Positions 33,750 through 42,008 of a DNA stretch of 64,000 nt are shown here, piece after piece (position 1 is the first letter of the stretch; each line of letters begins with the position of its first letter). The stretch lies in NCBI GenBank assembly GCA_910584875.1, contig CAJUDA010000005.1, forward strand, positions 62,001-126,000, written 5' to 3'. The position numbers and the translations under genes were made by a program. This DNA is from an uncultured Eubacterium sp. (GTDB lineage Bacteria; Bacillota; Clostridia; Lachnospirales; Lachnospiraceae). The notes beneath the pieces were generated by a model. That model made no database searches. It saw only the letters and a list, made by a program, of their open reading frames with translations, and had not been told where the DNA came from.

Positions 33750-34433
33750 ATGGAGATTTTAAAGGTAGAAAATTTGTCCAAGGTATATGGGACAGATGAA
33801 AACAAGGTGATGGCGCTGAATGACGTATCCTTTTCTGTGAACAAAGGAGAATTTGTGGCGATCATCGGACCAAGCGGCTCGGGAAAATCAACGTTGTTAC
33901 ACATTCTGGGGGGAGTAGACCGTCCGACAGGCGGAAAAGTTTTTATGAACGGGCAGGATGTGTACCAGCAGAATGAGGAACAGCTGGCGATCTTCCGGCG
34001 GAGACAGGTGGGACTGATCTATCAGTTTTACAATCTGATCCCCATCCTCAACGTGACAGAAAACATGACGCTGCCGATCCAGATGGATGGCAGGAAGGTG
34101 GACGAGGAACATCTGGGGGAACTGCTGGATATCCTTGGATTGCGGGGCAGGGAGAAAAATCTGCCGAACCAGCTGTCCGGTGGGCAGCAGCAGAGAGTAT
34201 CGATCGGGCGTGCTCTGATGTCGTCCCCGGCTGTGGTACTGGCGGATGAACCGACCGGGAATCTGGATTCAAAGAACAGTCAGGAGATCGTGGAGCTTCT
34301 GAAGACATCCAATAAGAAATATAACCAGACCCTGATCGTCATCACGCATGATGAACAGATCGCCCTGCAGGCAGACCGGATTCTTGCCATTGAGGATGGC
34401 AGGATCGTGAGAGATGAGGTGATCCGTTCATGA
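33750..34433 (+). CDS. ABC transporter ATP-binding protein (MacB/BceA/LolD type)
   Basis: A 227-residue ATPase with Walker A GPSGSGKST, Q-loop region LIYQFYNLIPILNVTENM, signature LSGGQQQR, Walker B VVLADEPTGNLDS and H-loop VITHD. It belongs to the family that works with FtsX-type permeases in peptide resistance, lipoprotein or signal-related export. The ATG at 33750 (MEILKVENLSKVYG) is preferred because agaggga precedes it; 33717 has no ribosome site. Its stop overlaps the permease start by 4 bp, so the two are translationally coupled. No histidine kinase/regulator pair is adjacent. Confidence 0.92.
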   Translation: MEILKVENLSKVYGTDENKVMALNDVSFSVNKGEFVAIIGPSGSGKSTLLHILGGVDRPTGGKVFMNGQDVYQQNEEQLAIFRRRQVGLIYQFYNLIPILNVTENMTLPIQMDGRKVDEEHLGELLDILGLRGREKNLPNQLSGGQQQRVSIGRALMSSPAVVLADEPTGNLDSKNSQEIVELLKTSNKKYNQTLIVITHDEQIALQADRILAIEDGRIVRDEVIRS

Positions 34434-37111
34434 ATATATTCAGACGATTCACACTCCGGTCCCTGTGGCAGAACAGGACGAGGACGATAGTTACGATTAT
34501 CGGTATTATCTTATCCGTATCGATGATCACGGCGGTGACGACCACGGTCAGCAGTCTTCAGAACTTTATGAAAGAGGCGACGGTACAGAGCGACGGATGC
34601 TGGCATATCAATTTTCTGGAAGAAAAAAAGGATCAGATCAAAGCTGTGGCGGCGAAAGACGAGGTAGAAGCCAGTGCGGCATATGCAGATATCGCATTTG
34701 CCAGACTGGAGACAGTAAGAAAAGAGCGTACCCCTTATTTATATATCGGAGGATTTTCAGAAAAATTCCCGGAGTATCTGTCGGTACGCATGACCGAAGG
34801 GCGTCTGCCGGAGAAGTCCAGTGAACTGATCCTTCCTGCCGATTTCGTGCAGGAGTCGGGAATCTCTTATAAGGTGGGACAGAAGATCAAACTCGGAACC
34901 GGTATCCGCAAGGAAAACGAGTCGGGAAAACCGATGTGGCTTGACAGCCCTTATGAAAAATCAGCAAAGTCTGAGACATTTACCGCAGATGAGACAAAGA
35001 TGTATGAAATCGTGGGCTTTTATGAGAGCGCCCGCTTTGGCTATTGGGGGATGTTTCAGGGAATGCCGGGATATCCTGCTCTTACCAGGCTGGATGATGC
35101 CGCTGTCGTCCGGGGAAGACAGATGGTGTATATGACGATGAAGGACCCGGATAAAACAGAAGATTTTTTCAAAAAACTGCAGAAAGAATATGGTCAGGAT
35201 ACTGTGATCAATCAGAACAGCTACTATTTAAAAATATCCGGGAACAGTCTGGGGGATGGCCTGGTCGGGATGCTGTCTGGACTGATGGCGGTGCTGATCG
35301 GGATCATCATGTTTGGATCCATTTCCCTGATTTACAATTCTTTTGCGATATCCGTGAATGAGAGAAAGAAACAGTATGGGCTGCTGTCTTCCATCGGCGC
35401 TACCAGAAAACAGCTGAAAAAGAGTGTGATCTTTGAAGCGGTGGTAGTAAGTATCGTCGGGGTTCCGCTCGGTGTGCTGGCAGGGATCGGCGGCATGGCG
35501 GTTACCTTTTACTGCCTGCGGGATACCTTTGCTATTTTCCTGAACACGGGGAGTCTGAGTATCCATGTGTCAGCGGCTCTGTGGTCTGTCGTACTGGCTG
35601 CCGTGGTGGGATTTATCACGGTGCTGATCTCAGCGTATCTTCCAGTGAGGAAGGCATTAAAGATCAATGCCATTGAGGCGATCCGGCAGACGACGGATAT
35701 CGTAGTGAAGCCGCGGAAATTAAAAACTTCCCGTCTGACTGCCCGCCTGTTTAAGCTGGAAGGAGTGCTCGCTACCAAAAATTATAAACGGAATAAGAGA
35801 AAATACCGGGCAACCGTATTTTCCCTGTTTATCAGTGTGGTGCTGTTTATATCGGCGAGCAGCTTCAGCGATTATCTGTCCAGGGGACTGGAGGACATTA
35901 TCCGGAATTACAGTGTTGATCTGCATTATAGTAATACGGAGAAGGGTGACAAAGAAAAGGAGACAAAGTATAAACAGCTGTATAAGAAATTTTCGCAGAT
36001 CAGTGGAATGACAGAAACGTATTATAATTATAATCTGTGGAATGAGAGTGTGGTATCGGTTCCCGGAAAATATCTGTCAGACAGTGTTTACAGAAACAGT
36101 ACCGGGGATAGCAGACCGACGGATGAGAACGAACTGAAAAAACAGATCAACGTAAATAACGTAGTGATCACCTTCGTGCAGGATGACGTGTACAAAGAAT
36201 ATCTGGAGAAAAACCATCTGGATGTAAAACGGTATATGGATACGGTGAATCCGGCTGCCATTGCCTACGATAAAGCGACCGTGTACAACTCGGAAGACGG
36301 ACGTTATGAAAATGTCCATACCTTTGTGGAAAACCCGGGGGAGATCCAGCTTAGCTTTGAAATATGGCCGGAAGAAGACTGGGAGAGTGATTCCGGTGAG
36401 GATGTACAGCCTGAGATCATAGGCAAAAAACCGATCGTGATCGGGGAGATCCGGGACGAGGTACCGCCGGGTCTGGATAGTGAGAGTCAGGCAGGTCTGT
36501 TGATCATGTACCCGGCGGGGGCGCTGGAGACAATATGTCCGGTGGAACTGAGAAAAAAGATCATGGTGGACTACAGTATGTCATTTTGTGCAGAGAATCC
36601 TTCCCGGGCAGCAGAGGAGATGGAGGATATCATGGATGGGGAAGGCGATGATGGATTTGTAAATAATATTGCTGAGCAGATCAAGATGAACCGTGCCCTG
36701 ATGCTGATACTGAATATCTTTTCCTTTGGCTTTATCCTGTTGATTTCGCTGATCGCTGTGGCAAATGTATTTAACACGATATCCACGAATGTATTTTTGC
36801 GGAGAAGAGAATTTGCCATGCTGCGATCTGTGGGGATGACGCAGAAGAGTTTCCGCGGGATGATGAATTTTGAGTGCCTGCTTTACGGGGTAAAAGGACT
36901 GATATATGGTCTGCCGGTGGCAGTGGGAGTGACGGTGCTGATCTGGCGTGCCATGAGCTCCGAGATTGCCATGAAGTTCTATATTCCGTGGCACAGTGTT
37001 GCCATAGCAGTGGGAAGTGTATTTCTGGTTGTATTTGCGACGATGCTGTATTCCACATCCAAGATCAAAAAGGATAATGTGGTAGAAACGTTAAAGGAGG
37101 AAAATTATTAA
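34430..37111 (+). CDS. ABC transporter permease, duplicated FtsX domains
   Basis: An 893-residue membrane protein. It has an N-terminal helix (TIVTIIGIILSVSMITAVTT) with a large extracytoplasmic MacB-like domain (about 45-265), three helices forming the first FtsX domain (about 280-410, with SVNERKKQYGLLSSIGATRK), and a second helix near 465. A second extracytoplasmic domain follows (about 485-765), then a second FtsX domain (about 770-885, with FLRRREFAMLRSVGMTQKSF). The motif RxxxALLRSxGAT-like appears twice, as expected. It is the partner of the ATPase just upstream. The cargo is unknown; antimicrobial peptides or lipid-linked compounds are the usual candidates. Confidence 0.88.
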   Translation: MNIFRRFTLRSLWQNRTRTIVTIIGIILSVSMITAVTTTVSSLQNFMKEATVQSDGCWHINFLEEKKDQIKAVAAKDEVEASAAYADIAFARLETVRKERTPYLYIGGFSEKFPEYLSVRMTEGRLPEKSSELILPADFVQESGISYKVGQKIKLGTGIRKENESGKPMWLDSPYEKSAKSETFTADETKMYEIVGFYESARFGYWGMFQGMPGYPALTRLDDAAVVRGRQMVYMTMKDPDKTEDFFKKLQKEYGQDTVINQNSYYLKISGNSLGDGLVGMLSGLMAVLIGIIMFGSISLIYNSFAISVNERKKQYGLLSSIGATRKQLKKSVIFEAVVVSIVGVPLGVLAGIGGMAVTFYCLRDTFAIFLNTGSLSIHVSAALWSVVLAAVVGFITVLISAYLPVRKALKINAIEAIRQTTDIVVKPRKLKTSRLTARLFKLEGVLATKNYKRNKRKYRATVFSLFISVVLFISASSFSDYLSRGLEDIIRNYSVDLHYSNTEKGDKEKETKYKQLYKKFSQISGMTETYYNYNLWNESVVSVPGKYLSDSVYRNSTGDSRPTDENELKKQINVNNVVITFVQDDVYKEYLEKNHLDVKRYMDTVNPAAIAYDKATVYNSEDGRYENVHTFVENPGEIQLSFEIWPEEDWESDSGEDVQPEIIGKKPIVIGEIRDEVPPGLDSESQAGLLIMYPAGALETICPVELRKKIMVDYSMSFCAENPSRAAEEMEDIMDGEGDDGFVNNIAEQIKMNRALMLILNIFSFGFILLISLIAVANVFNTISTNVFLRRREFAMLRSVGMTQKSFRGMMNFECLLYGVKGLIYGLPVAVGVTVLIWRAMSSEIAMKFYIPWHSVAIAVGSVFLVVFATMLYSTSKIKKDNVVETLKEENY

Positions 37112-37120
37112 AAGAGTAAG

Positions 37121-37149
37121 TTGACAGGAAACAGAAAAACAGATATAAT
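37121..37149 (+). promoter_or_regulatory. Consensus sigma-A promoter of the SRP RNA gene
   Basis: Perfect TTGACA (37121-37126), a 17-bp spacer and TATAAT (37144-37149). It is one of the strongest promoters in the window, as expected for a stable RNA. Confidence 0.85.
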
Positions 37150-37174
37150 CGACAATGTGTGATTGTTAATATTT

Positions 37175-37437
37175 CCGTGCAGCCGGGGAGTTAGCGGTGC
37201 CCTGTACCTGCAATCCGCTACAGCAGGGGTGTTGTCCCACCGAGGGTCTTATGACGGAGAGCTGCCCAGGATAAGTGGCGTTGACATCCGGGTCTTGTGC
37301 AACAGAAACCTGTGAACCGTGTCAGGTCAGGAATGAAGCAGCACTAAGCAGTGCTTTCTGTGTGACGCGAGGGTGCCTGGACCGAGTTTACTGTTCTGGT
37401 AACGTCTCTGAAATAGGATTCGACGCGGGGCGCACGG
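37175..37437 (+). ncRNA. ffs: Signal recognition particle RNA, large (Alu-containing) bacterial type
   Basis: SRP RNA binds Ffh and targets nascent membrane and secreted proteins. The S-domain signature is seen at 37321-37340 (GTCAGGTCAGGAATGAAGCA) followed by GCACTAAGCAGTGC. The Alu-domain start includes GTTAGCGGTGCCCTGTACCT and GCAATCCGCTACAGCAGG. The ends pair (CCGTGC at 37175-37180 with GCACGG near 37432-37437). About 265 nt agrees with the 270-nt Bacillus-type RNA. Ends are approximate, since processing is unknown. The tetraloop GGAA is closed by A-U rather than the usual C-G. Confidence 0.9.
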
Positions 37438-37467
37438 ATTTATTCATAAGATTTGCAAATGAAAATT

Positions 37468-37507
37468 GCCTCCTATTGCAGCTTTGATACAATAACGGAG
37501 GCTTTTT
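37468..37507 (+). terminator. Terminator of the SRP RNA gene
   Basis: Stem GCCTCC(TATTG) / (CAATA)GGAGGC, with two unpaired bases between the arm segments, then TTTTT. Confidence 0.85.
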
Positions 37508-37530
37508 GTCGACTTAAGGAGCAGATACGA

Positions 37531-38943
37531 ATGGGGAAAAGACATGATATAATGCGGAAATGCGCACAGGTAAGAGATCTGATACAGGAGAATAAATTTG
37601 TGCAGGCACTGGAAGTGATCGATACAATATCACTTACGGAGGTGGCTGCCATTGAGGATCTGTATCTGTTTGCTGACCTGTATGAAAAGGCGGAGAGGCT
37701 GGAGAAGAAAAAAGAGATATTTCTGCTCATTTATAACCGTACAAAATCGCGTTATATATTAAACCGTCTGCTCAGACTTGTCATCCGTATGGGGGATATG
37801 GAAGAGGCGAGAGAACTGTTTCTTGTCTATGAGTTTGCCGGGGCGGTGACGCTGGAGACCTTTGAACTCCGGTATCTGCTGGCGAAAGCAGAAGGGGAAT
37901 CCCGGGCGACGCTGATCAATATACTGGAGGATCTGAAAAAGGAAGAATATACCGAGGAGTGGGGATACCAGCTGGCACGTCTCTATGAGCAGGAAGGGAT
38001 GCGGGAAGAGTGCATCCAGGAATGTAAGGATCTGATCCTTTGGTTTGGCTCAGGGAGCTTTGTGGAAAAGGCGAAAGAACTGAAGGAGCGTTGTGAGGCT
38101 GTGGACTGGCAGCCGCCAAAGGATGAGGGAATCCCGGAACTGGAGATGCCGGAACCGGAGGAACGGATCCTGTATGCGGCGCCGCCGGTGGGGATCCGGG
38201 ATCTTGACGCCGTGATGGAGACCGTGACAGAACAAGAAGAACAGAGAGTGGTTCTGGGAGACGACAGGGATATGATGGCGGATGGAGAATGGATAGAAGA
38301 GGAACAGAAAGAAGAGCTGCCCCAAAAAGAACTGCTGCATGAAGAAATAGGAAAAGAAGATATAGGAAAAGAAGGGATACTGGAAGGCGGAATGGAAGAG
38401 GCGGGAGAATATGTCTCCGAACCGGTGGTAGTGAAAAAAGAACAGCCGTCCGGGCCATCTGTACAACCACCGGTTGCGGGGGGGATGGAGCTGCCAGAGG
38501 ACGAACATGAGGATATTTCCGAACGCGGCATTCTATACCGGACACTCAAAAGTACGATTGCCCATGTGCGCAATGACGGTGGGCAGCCCCATTTTGTATT
38601 TGCCGGGGGGGAAGAACGGATCGTACTGGCTGTAGCGAAGCGTATCACGAAAGAACTGAATCATGTGGGTTATCTCTCGGCAAGGAGTATCGTAAAGATC
38701 ACAGCAGATAAACTGAATGATCTGGAGCTCTCTGACCAGATTGAGCGGCTGGCTGGCGGATGTATGCTGGTGACCGATGCACCCGAGATGAATGAAAAAA
38801 CAGTGAATGATCTTCTGTCACTGATGGAAGAAAACGGTGACCGGATTGTTGTGATGCTGTCGGGATCCTTTGATGAGACGGATTGTTTCCTCTCAATCTA
38901 TCCCGGATTATCGGAAAAACTGATCTATAAAATACATATGTGA
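37531..38943 (+). CDS. TPR-like protein with degenerate SpoVK/CbbX-type AAA+ domain
   Basis: A 470-residue soluble protein. Residues about 1-190 look like tandem helical (TPR-type) repeats: FVQALEVIDTISLTEVAAIE, LYEKAERLEKKKEIFLLIYN, MGDMEEARELFLVYEFAG. Residues 195-340 are an acidic Glu-rich linker. The last 120 residues follow the CbbX/SpoVK AAA+ pattern (HFVFAGGEERIVLAVAKRI, AGGCMLVTDAPEMNEKTV, DRIVVMLSGSFDETDCFLSI, YPGLSEKL), but the Walker A GxxGxGKT is replaced by GGEERIVL and the Walker B glutamate is missing. It should not hydrolyse ATP. The ATG at 37531 was chosen for its aaggag; it follows the SRP RNA terminator closely. Confidence 0.65.
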   Translation: MGKRHDIMRKCAQVRDLIQENKFVQALEVIDTISLTEVAAIEDLYLFADLYEKAERLEKKKEIFLLIYNRTKSRYILNRLLRLVIRMGDMEEARELFLVYEFAGAVTLETFELRYLLAKAEGESRATLINILEDLKKEEYTEEWGYQLARLYEQEGMREECIQECKDLILWFGSGSFVEKAKELKERCEAVDWQPPKDEGIPELEMPEPEERILYAAPPVGIRDLDAVMETVTEQEEQRVVLGDDRDMMADGEWIEEEQKEELPQKELLHEEIGKEDIGKEGILEGGMEEAGEYVSEPVVVKKEQPSGPSVQPPVAGGMELPEDEHEDISERGILYRTLKSTIAHVRNDGGQPHFVFAGGEERIVLAVAKRITKELNHVGYLSARSIVKITADKLNDLELSDQIERLAGGCMLVTDAPEMNEKTVNDLLSLMEENGDRIVVMLSGSFDETDCFLSIYPGLSEKLIYKIHM

Positions 38944-38970
38944 CAGGTAAGGGATGGGAGGATTCGGATC

Positions 38971-39543
38971 ATGGATAAAAAGGAAGTCTGGAAGCCCGGT
39001 AATATGCTGTACCCGGTACCGGCGGTGCTGGTGAGCTGTGCTGACAGGAGGGGAAATAAAAATGTTTTGACGATAGCATGGGCGGGGACGGTATGCTCGG
39101 ATCCGGTTATGGTATCGATTTCTGTGCGCCCGGAGCGATATTCCTATCCTATGATCCGGGAAACCGGAGAATTTGTCATTAATCTGACGACAAAAGATCT
39201 CGCGTATGCAGCGGACTGGTGCGGCGTCAGATCGGGGAGGGACGTCGATAAATTTGAGAGCATGGGGCTGAGTGCCATAGCGGCGGAAACACTGCAGTAT
39301 GCCCCTGTCATCGCACAATCCCCGCTGAGTCTGGAGTGCCGGGTGAAACAGATGACTGAGCTGGGGAGCCATCATATGTTTCTGGCAGAGGTGACGGCAG
39401 TTCAGGTCAGTGAAAAGTATATGAATGACAATGGGAAATTTGAACTGAATAAAACGGGGCTTGTGGCATATTCGCATGGGGAGTACTTTGAGCTTGGTAA
39501 AAAAATAGGAAAATTTGGTTATTCTGTGAAAAAACACCGATAA
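38971..39543 (+). CDS. Flavin reductase-like (flavoredoxin) domain protein
   Basis: A 190-residue FMN-binding split-barrel protein. It has the flavin-reductase pattern: YPVPAVLVSCADRRGNKNVL at the start, TIAWAGTVCSDPVMVSISVR, SYPMIRETGEFVINLTT and the C-terminal VAYSHGEYFELGKKIGKFGYS typical of flavoredoxin-like proteins in anaerobes. It probably binds FMN and transfers electrons or reduces flavin; partners are unknown. It starts 27 bp after the TPR/AAA gene with a gggagga ribosome site and may be co-transcribed. Confidence 0.85.
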   Translation: MDKKEVWKPGNMLYPVPAVLVSCADRRGNKNVLTIAWAGTVCSDPVMVSISVRPERYSYPMIRETGEFVINLTTKDLAYAADWCGVRSGRDVDKFESMGLSAIAAETLQYAPVIAQSPLSLECRVKQMTELGSHHMFLAEVTAVQVSEKYMNDNGKFELNKTGLVAYSHGEYFELGKKIGKFGYSVKKHR

Positions 39544-39573
39544 ATTTTTATGAAAAGTATCTATATTTGCTGT

Positions 39574-39601
39574 TTTACAAATGTCAAAATTGTGTTATAC
39601 T
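39574..39601 (+). promoter_or_regulatory. Sigma-A promoter of murA
   Basis: TTTACA (39574-39579), a 16-bp spacer and TATACT (39596-39601), 61 bp before the start. Confidence 0.55.
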
Positions 39602-39662
39602 TATAAAATAGCATGTAAATGACCTAATATTTGAAAATACGTTTCTATCTGTGGAGGTAATG

Positions 39663-40961
39663 ATGAAACAATACATTATTAAAGGTGGAACGCCATTAAG
39701 AGGAGAAGTGACGATCGGTGGTGCGAAAAATGCAGCACTTGGTATAATAGTAGCAGCAATTATGGCAAATGAACCGGTAAGGATTGAAAACCTGCCGGAT
39801 GTAGATGATGTGCGCGTCCTGCTGGATGCCATTGAGGGAATTGGAGCGATCGTAGAGCGTGAAGATGCCCATACCGTCAGGATCAATGGAGCCCTGATCA
39901 ATGCGCTGAGTGTGGATGAGGATGCGATTCGGAAAATACGTGGTTCCTACTATCTGGTGGGAGCACTTTTGGGAAAATACAAAAAAGCGCTGGTGGCGCT
40001 GCCGGGAGGGTGCCAGATCGGAAGCCGCCCTATCGACCAGCATATCAAAGGTTTTGAGCAGTTAGGCGCTGAGGTGACGATCCACCATGGCAAGATCGAT
40101 GCCAAAGCAGAAACCCTGCGGGGAGAGCATATTTATCTCGACTGTCCCAGCGTAGGGGCGACGATCAATATCATGATGGCGGCGTGTATGGCAGAGGGAA
40201 AGACGGTGATCGAGAATCCGGCGAAGGAGCCTCATATTGTAGATGTGGCAAACTTCTTAAACAGTATGGGAGCCAATATCAAGGGCGCTGGTACGGATGC
40301 GATCCGTATCCGTGGTGTGGAGTCCCTGCATGGCAGCGAATATTCCATTATACCGGACCAGATTGAAGCAGGGACGTATATGCTTGCCGTTGCTGCTACG
40401 GGTGGTGATGTGTATATTCAAAATGTGATCCCGAAGCATCTGGAGGCGATCACAGCGAAACTGGTTGAGATCGGCGCCGTAGTGGAAGAATTTGATGACT
40501 GTGTCCATGTACGGGCAGATCACAGGTTATCCTATGCCAATGTAAAAACGATGCCATATCCCGGGTTTCCGACAGATATGCAGCCCCAGATGGCGACTCT
40601 TCTGGCGCTGTCAGAAGGTACAAGCATTGTGACAGAGACGATCTTTGAGACGCGCCTCAAATATGTGAGCGAATTGCGCCGGATGGGGGCGAATATTGCT
40701 GTTGAGGGAAATGCAGCGTTCATTACCGGGGTTGACGGGTTCTCCGGGGCGAAAGTCAGTGCACCGGATCTGCGTGCCGGAGCAGCACTGGTTATGGCGG
40801 GACTGGCGGCAGAAGGCTTTACCTGTGTGGACCAGATCCAGTATATCGAGCGTGGATATGAAAATTTTGAAGAAAAGATCCGTAGTCTTGGCGGTCAGAT
40901 CGATAAGATTGATTCCGAGGATGAGCGTGCTGTCCGAAAATTTAAAATGAAAGTATCGTAA
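39663..40961 (+). CDS. murA: UDP-N-acetylglucosamine 1-carboxyvinyltransferase
   Basis: First committed step of peptidoglycan synthesis: it transfers enolpyruvate from PEP to UDP-GlcNAc. The 432-residue EPSP-synthase-fold enzyme shows GGAKNAALGIIVAAIMANEP, the active-site loop PGGCQIGSRPIDQHIKGFEQ with the fosfomycin-target Cys (C117 region), PSVGATINIMMAA, IIPDQIEAGTYMLA and PYPGFPTDMQPQ. All hallmark residues are present. The ATG at 39663 (MKQYIIKGG) is best spaced from ggagg; 39651 (GTG) and 39660 are alternatives. It has its own promoter and a terminator-like hairpin after it. Confidence 0.95.
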   Translation: MKQYIIKGGTPLRGEVTIGGAKNAALGIIVAAIMANEPVRIENLPDVDDVRVLLDAIEGIGAIVEREDAHTVRINGALINALSVDEDAIRKIRGSYYLVGALLGKYKKALVALPGGCQIGSRPIDQHIKGFEQLGAEVTIHHGKIDAKAETLRGEHIYLDCPSVGATINIMMAACMAEGKTVIENPAKEPHIVDVANFLNSMGANIKGAGTDAIRIRGVESLHGSEYSIIPDQIEAGTYMLAVAATGGDVYIQNVIPKHLEAITAKLVEIGAVVEEFDDCVHVRADHRLSYANVKTMPYPGFPTDMQPQMATLLALSEGTSIVTETIFETRLKYVSELRRMGANIAVEGNAAFITGVDGFSGAKVSAPDLRAGAALVMAGLAAEGFTCVDQIQYIERGYENFEEKIRSLGGQIDKIDSEDERAVRKFKMKVS

Positions 40962-40998
40962 CCTGACGGCGACGGTTGTAGTTGCTGTCAGGCAGAAG

Positions 40999-41023
40999 AA
41001 ACGCCGGTAAATACGGCGTTTTC
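40999..41023 (+). terminator. Terminator after murA
   Basis: Perfect 8-bp stem AAACGCCG / CGGCGTTT with a short T-run. A further hairpin CCTGAC / GTCAGG (40962-40967 and 40987-40992) precedes it. Confidence 0.6.
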
Positions 41024-41069
41024 TAGTGCGTCCGGCACGGACGTGCCATACAGGAAAGGAGAAGGAAAG

Positions 41070-41996
41070 GTGAACGAGAAGATTGAGGTTATTTTAAAAG
41101 AGGTAGGAAAGGTAATCCGTGGTAAGGACGAAGCGATCGAACATGTCATGACGGCGATTCTGGCAAAAGGGCATATTTTGATCGAGGATGTGCCGGGAGT
41201 GGGAAAGACAACGCTGGCGGTGGCATTTTCACGTGCCATGGAGCTGACGGAACGCCGTCTCCAGTTTACGCCGGATGTCCTTCCCAGCGACGTGGTTGGC
41301 TTCAATATGATCGGGGCGGATGGTGAATTTCAATATAAACCTGGAGCGATCCTCTGTAATCTGCTCCTTGCCGATGAGATCAACCGTACCTCTACCAAGA
41401 CCCAGTCGGCTCTTCTGGAGGTTATGGAGGAAGGGCAGGTGACCGTGGATGGTGTTACCAGACAGCTTCCCAATCCCTTTGTCGTGGTGGCAACCCAGAA
41501 TCCGGTCGGTTCGGCCGGGACACAGATGCTGCCGGAATCGCAGCTGGACCGTTTTATGATCCGTATCTCCATGGGGTATCCCACGATGGATGAAGAGATG
41601 CGTCTCATTAAAGAACGGCAGGATATCAACCCACTGGATTTTATTGAAGAGATCATATCAAAACAGGAACTGCTGCAGATGCAGGATCAGGTCAAACAGA
41701 TCTTTGTGGACGATAAAGTATTGAAATATCTGTCACGGATCGTGGATGGTACAAGGAAACATGCGATGATCACTCTCGGGGTCAGCCCCCGTGGAACACT
41801 TGCTTTTATGGACATGTCCAAGGCGAGAGCCTTTGTCAAAGGACGTACGTTTGTGCTGCCGGAGGATATCCAGGCGGTATCCGGTGCTGTGCTGGCGCAC
41901 CGTCTTTTGCTGAACGGGAAGGCACGTATGGCTCATGTCACCGAACAGGATGTTGTGGCGGAGATCGTAGGTAAGGTGCCGGTACCGAAACTGTAG
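41070..41996 (+). CDS. MoxR family AAA+ ATPase
   Basis: A 308-residue MoxR-type chaperone-like ATPase with Walker A EDVPGVGKTTLAVAFS, LPSDVVGFNM, Walker B LLADEINRTSTKTQSALLEV (in part: LLADEINR), sensor 1 VVATQNPVGSAGTQMLPESQ and the C-terminal lid region SPRGTLAFMDMSKARAFV. MoxR proteins usually act with a DUF58 protein, as here. The GTG at 41070 is preferred because aaaggag lies 8 nt upstream; an in-frame ATG at 41043 lacks a site. It starts a three-gene run with the DUF58 and transglutaminase genes. Confidence 0.92.
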   Translation: MNEKIEVILKEVGKVIRGKDEAIEHVMTAILAKGHILIEDVPGVGKTTLAVAFSRAMELTERRLQFTPDVLPSDVVGFNMIGADGEFQYKPGAILCNLLLADEINRTSTKTQSALLEVMEEGQVTVDGVTRQLPNPFVVVATQNPVGSAGTQMLPESQLDRFMIRISMGYPTMDEEMRLIKERQDINPLDFIEEIISKQELLQMQDQVKQIFVDDKVLKYLSRIVDGTRKHAMITLGVSPRGTLAFMDMSKARAFVKGRTFVLPEDIQAVSGAVLAHRLLLNGKARMAHVTEQDVVAEIVGKVPVPKL

Positions 41997-42008
41997 GAGG
42001 AGACGTCG

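Noticed and set aside
37156..37440. Structured RNA first considered as a riboswitch
   Set aside because: The GTCAGGTCAGGAATGAAGCA stretch, paired ends, stable-RNA promoter and terminator identify SRP RNA.
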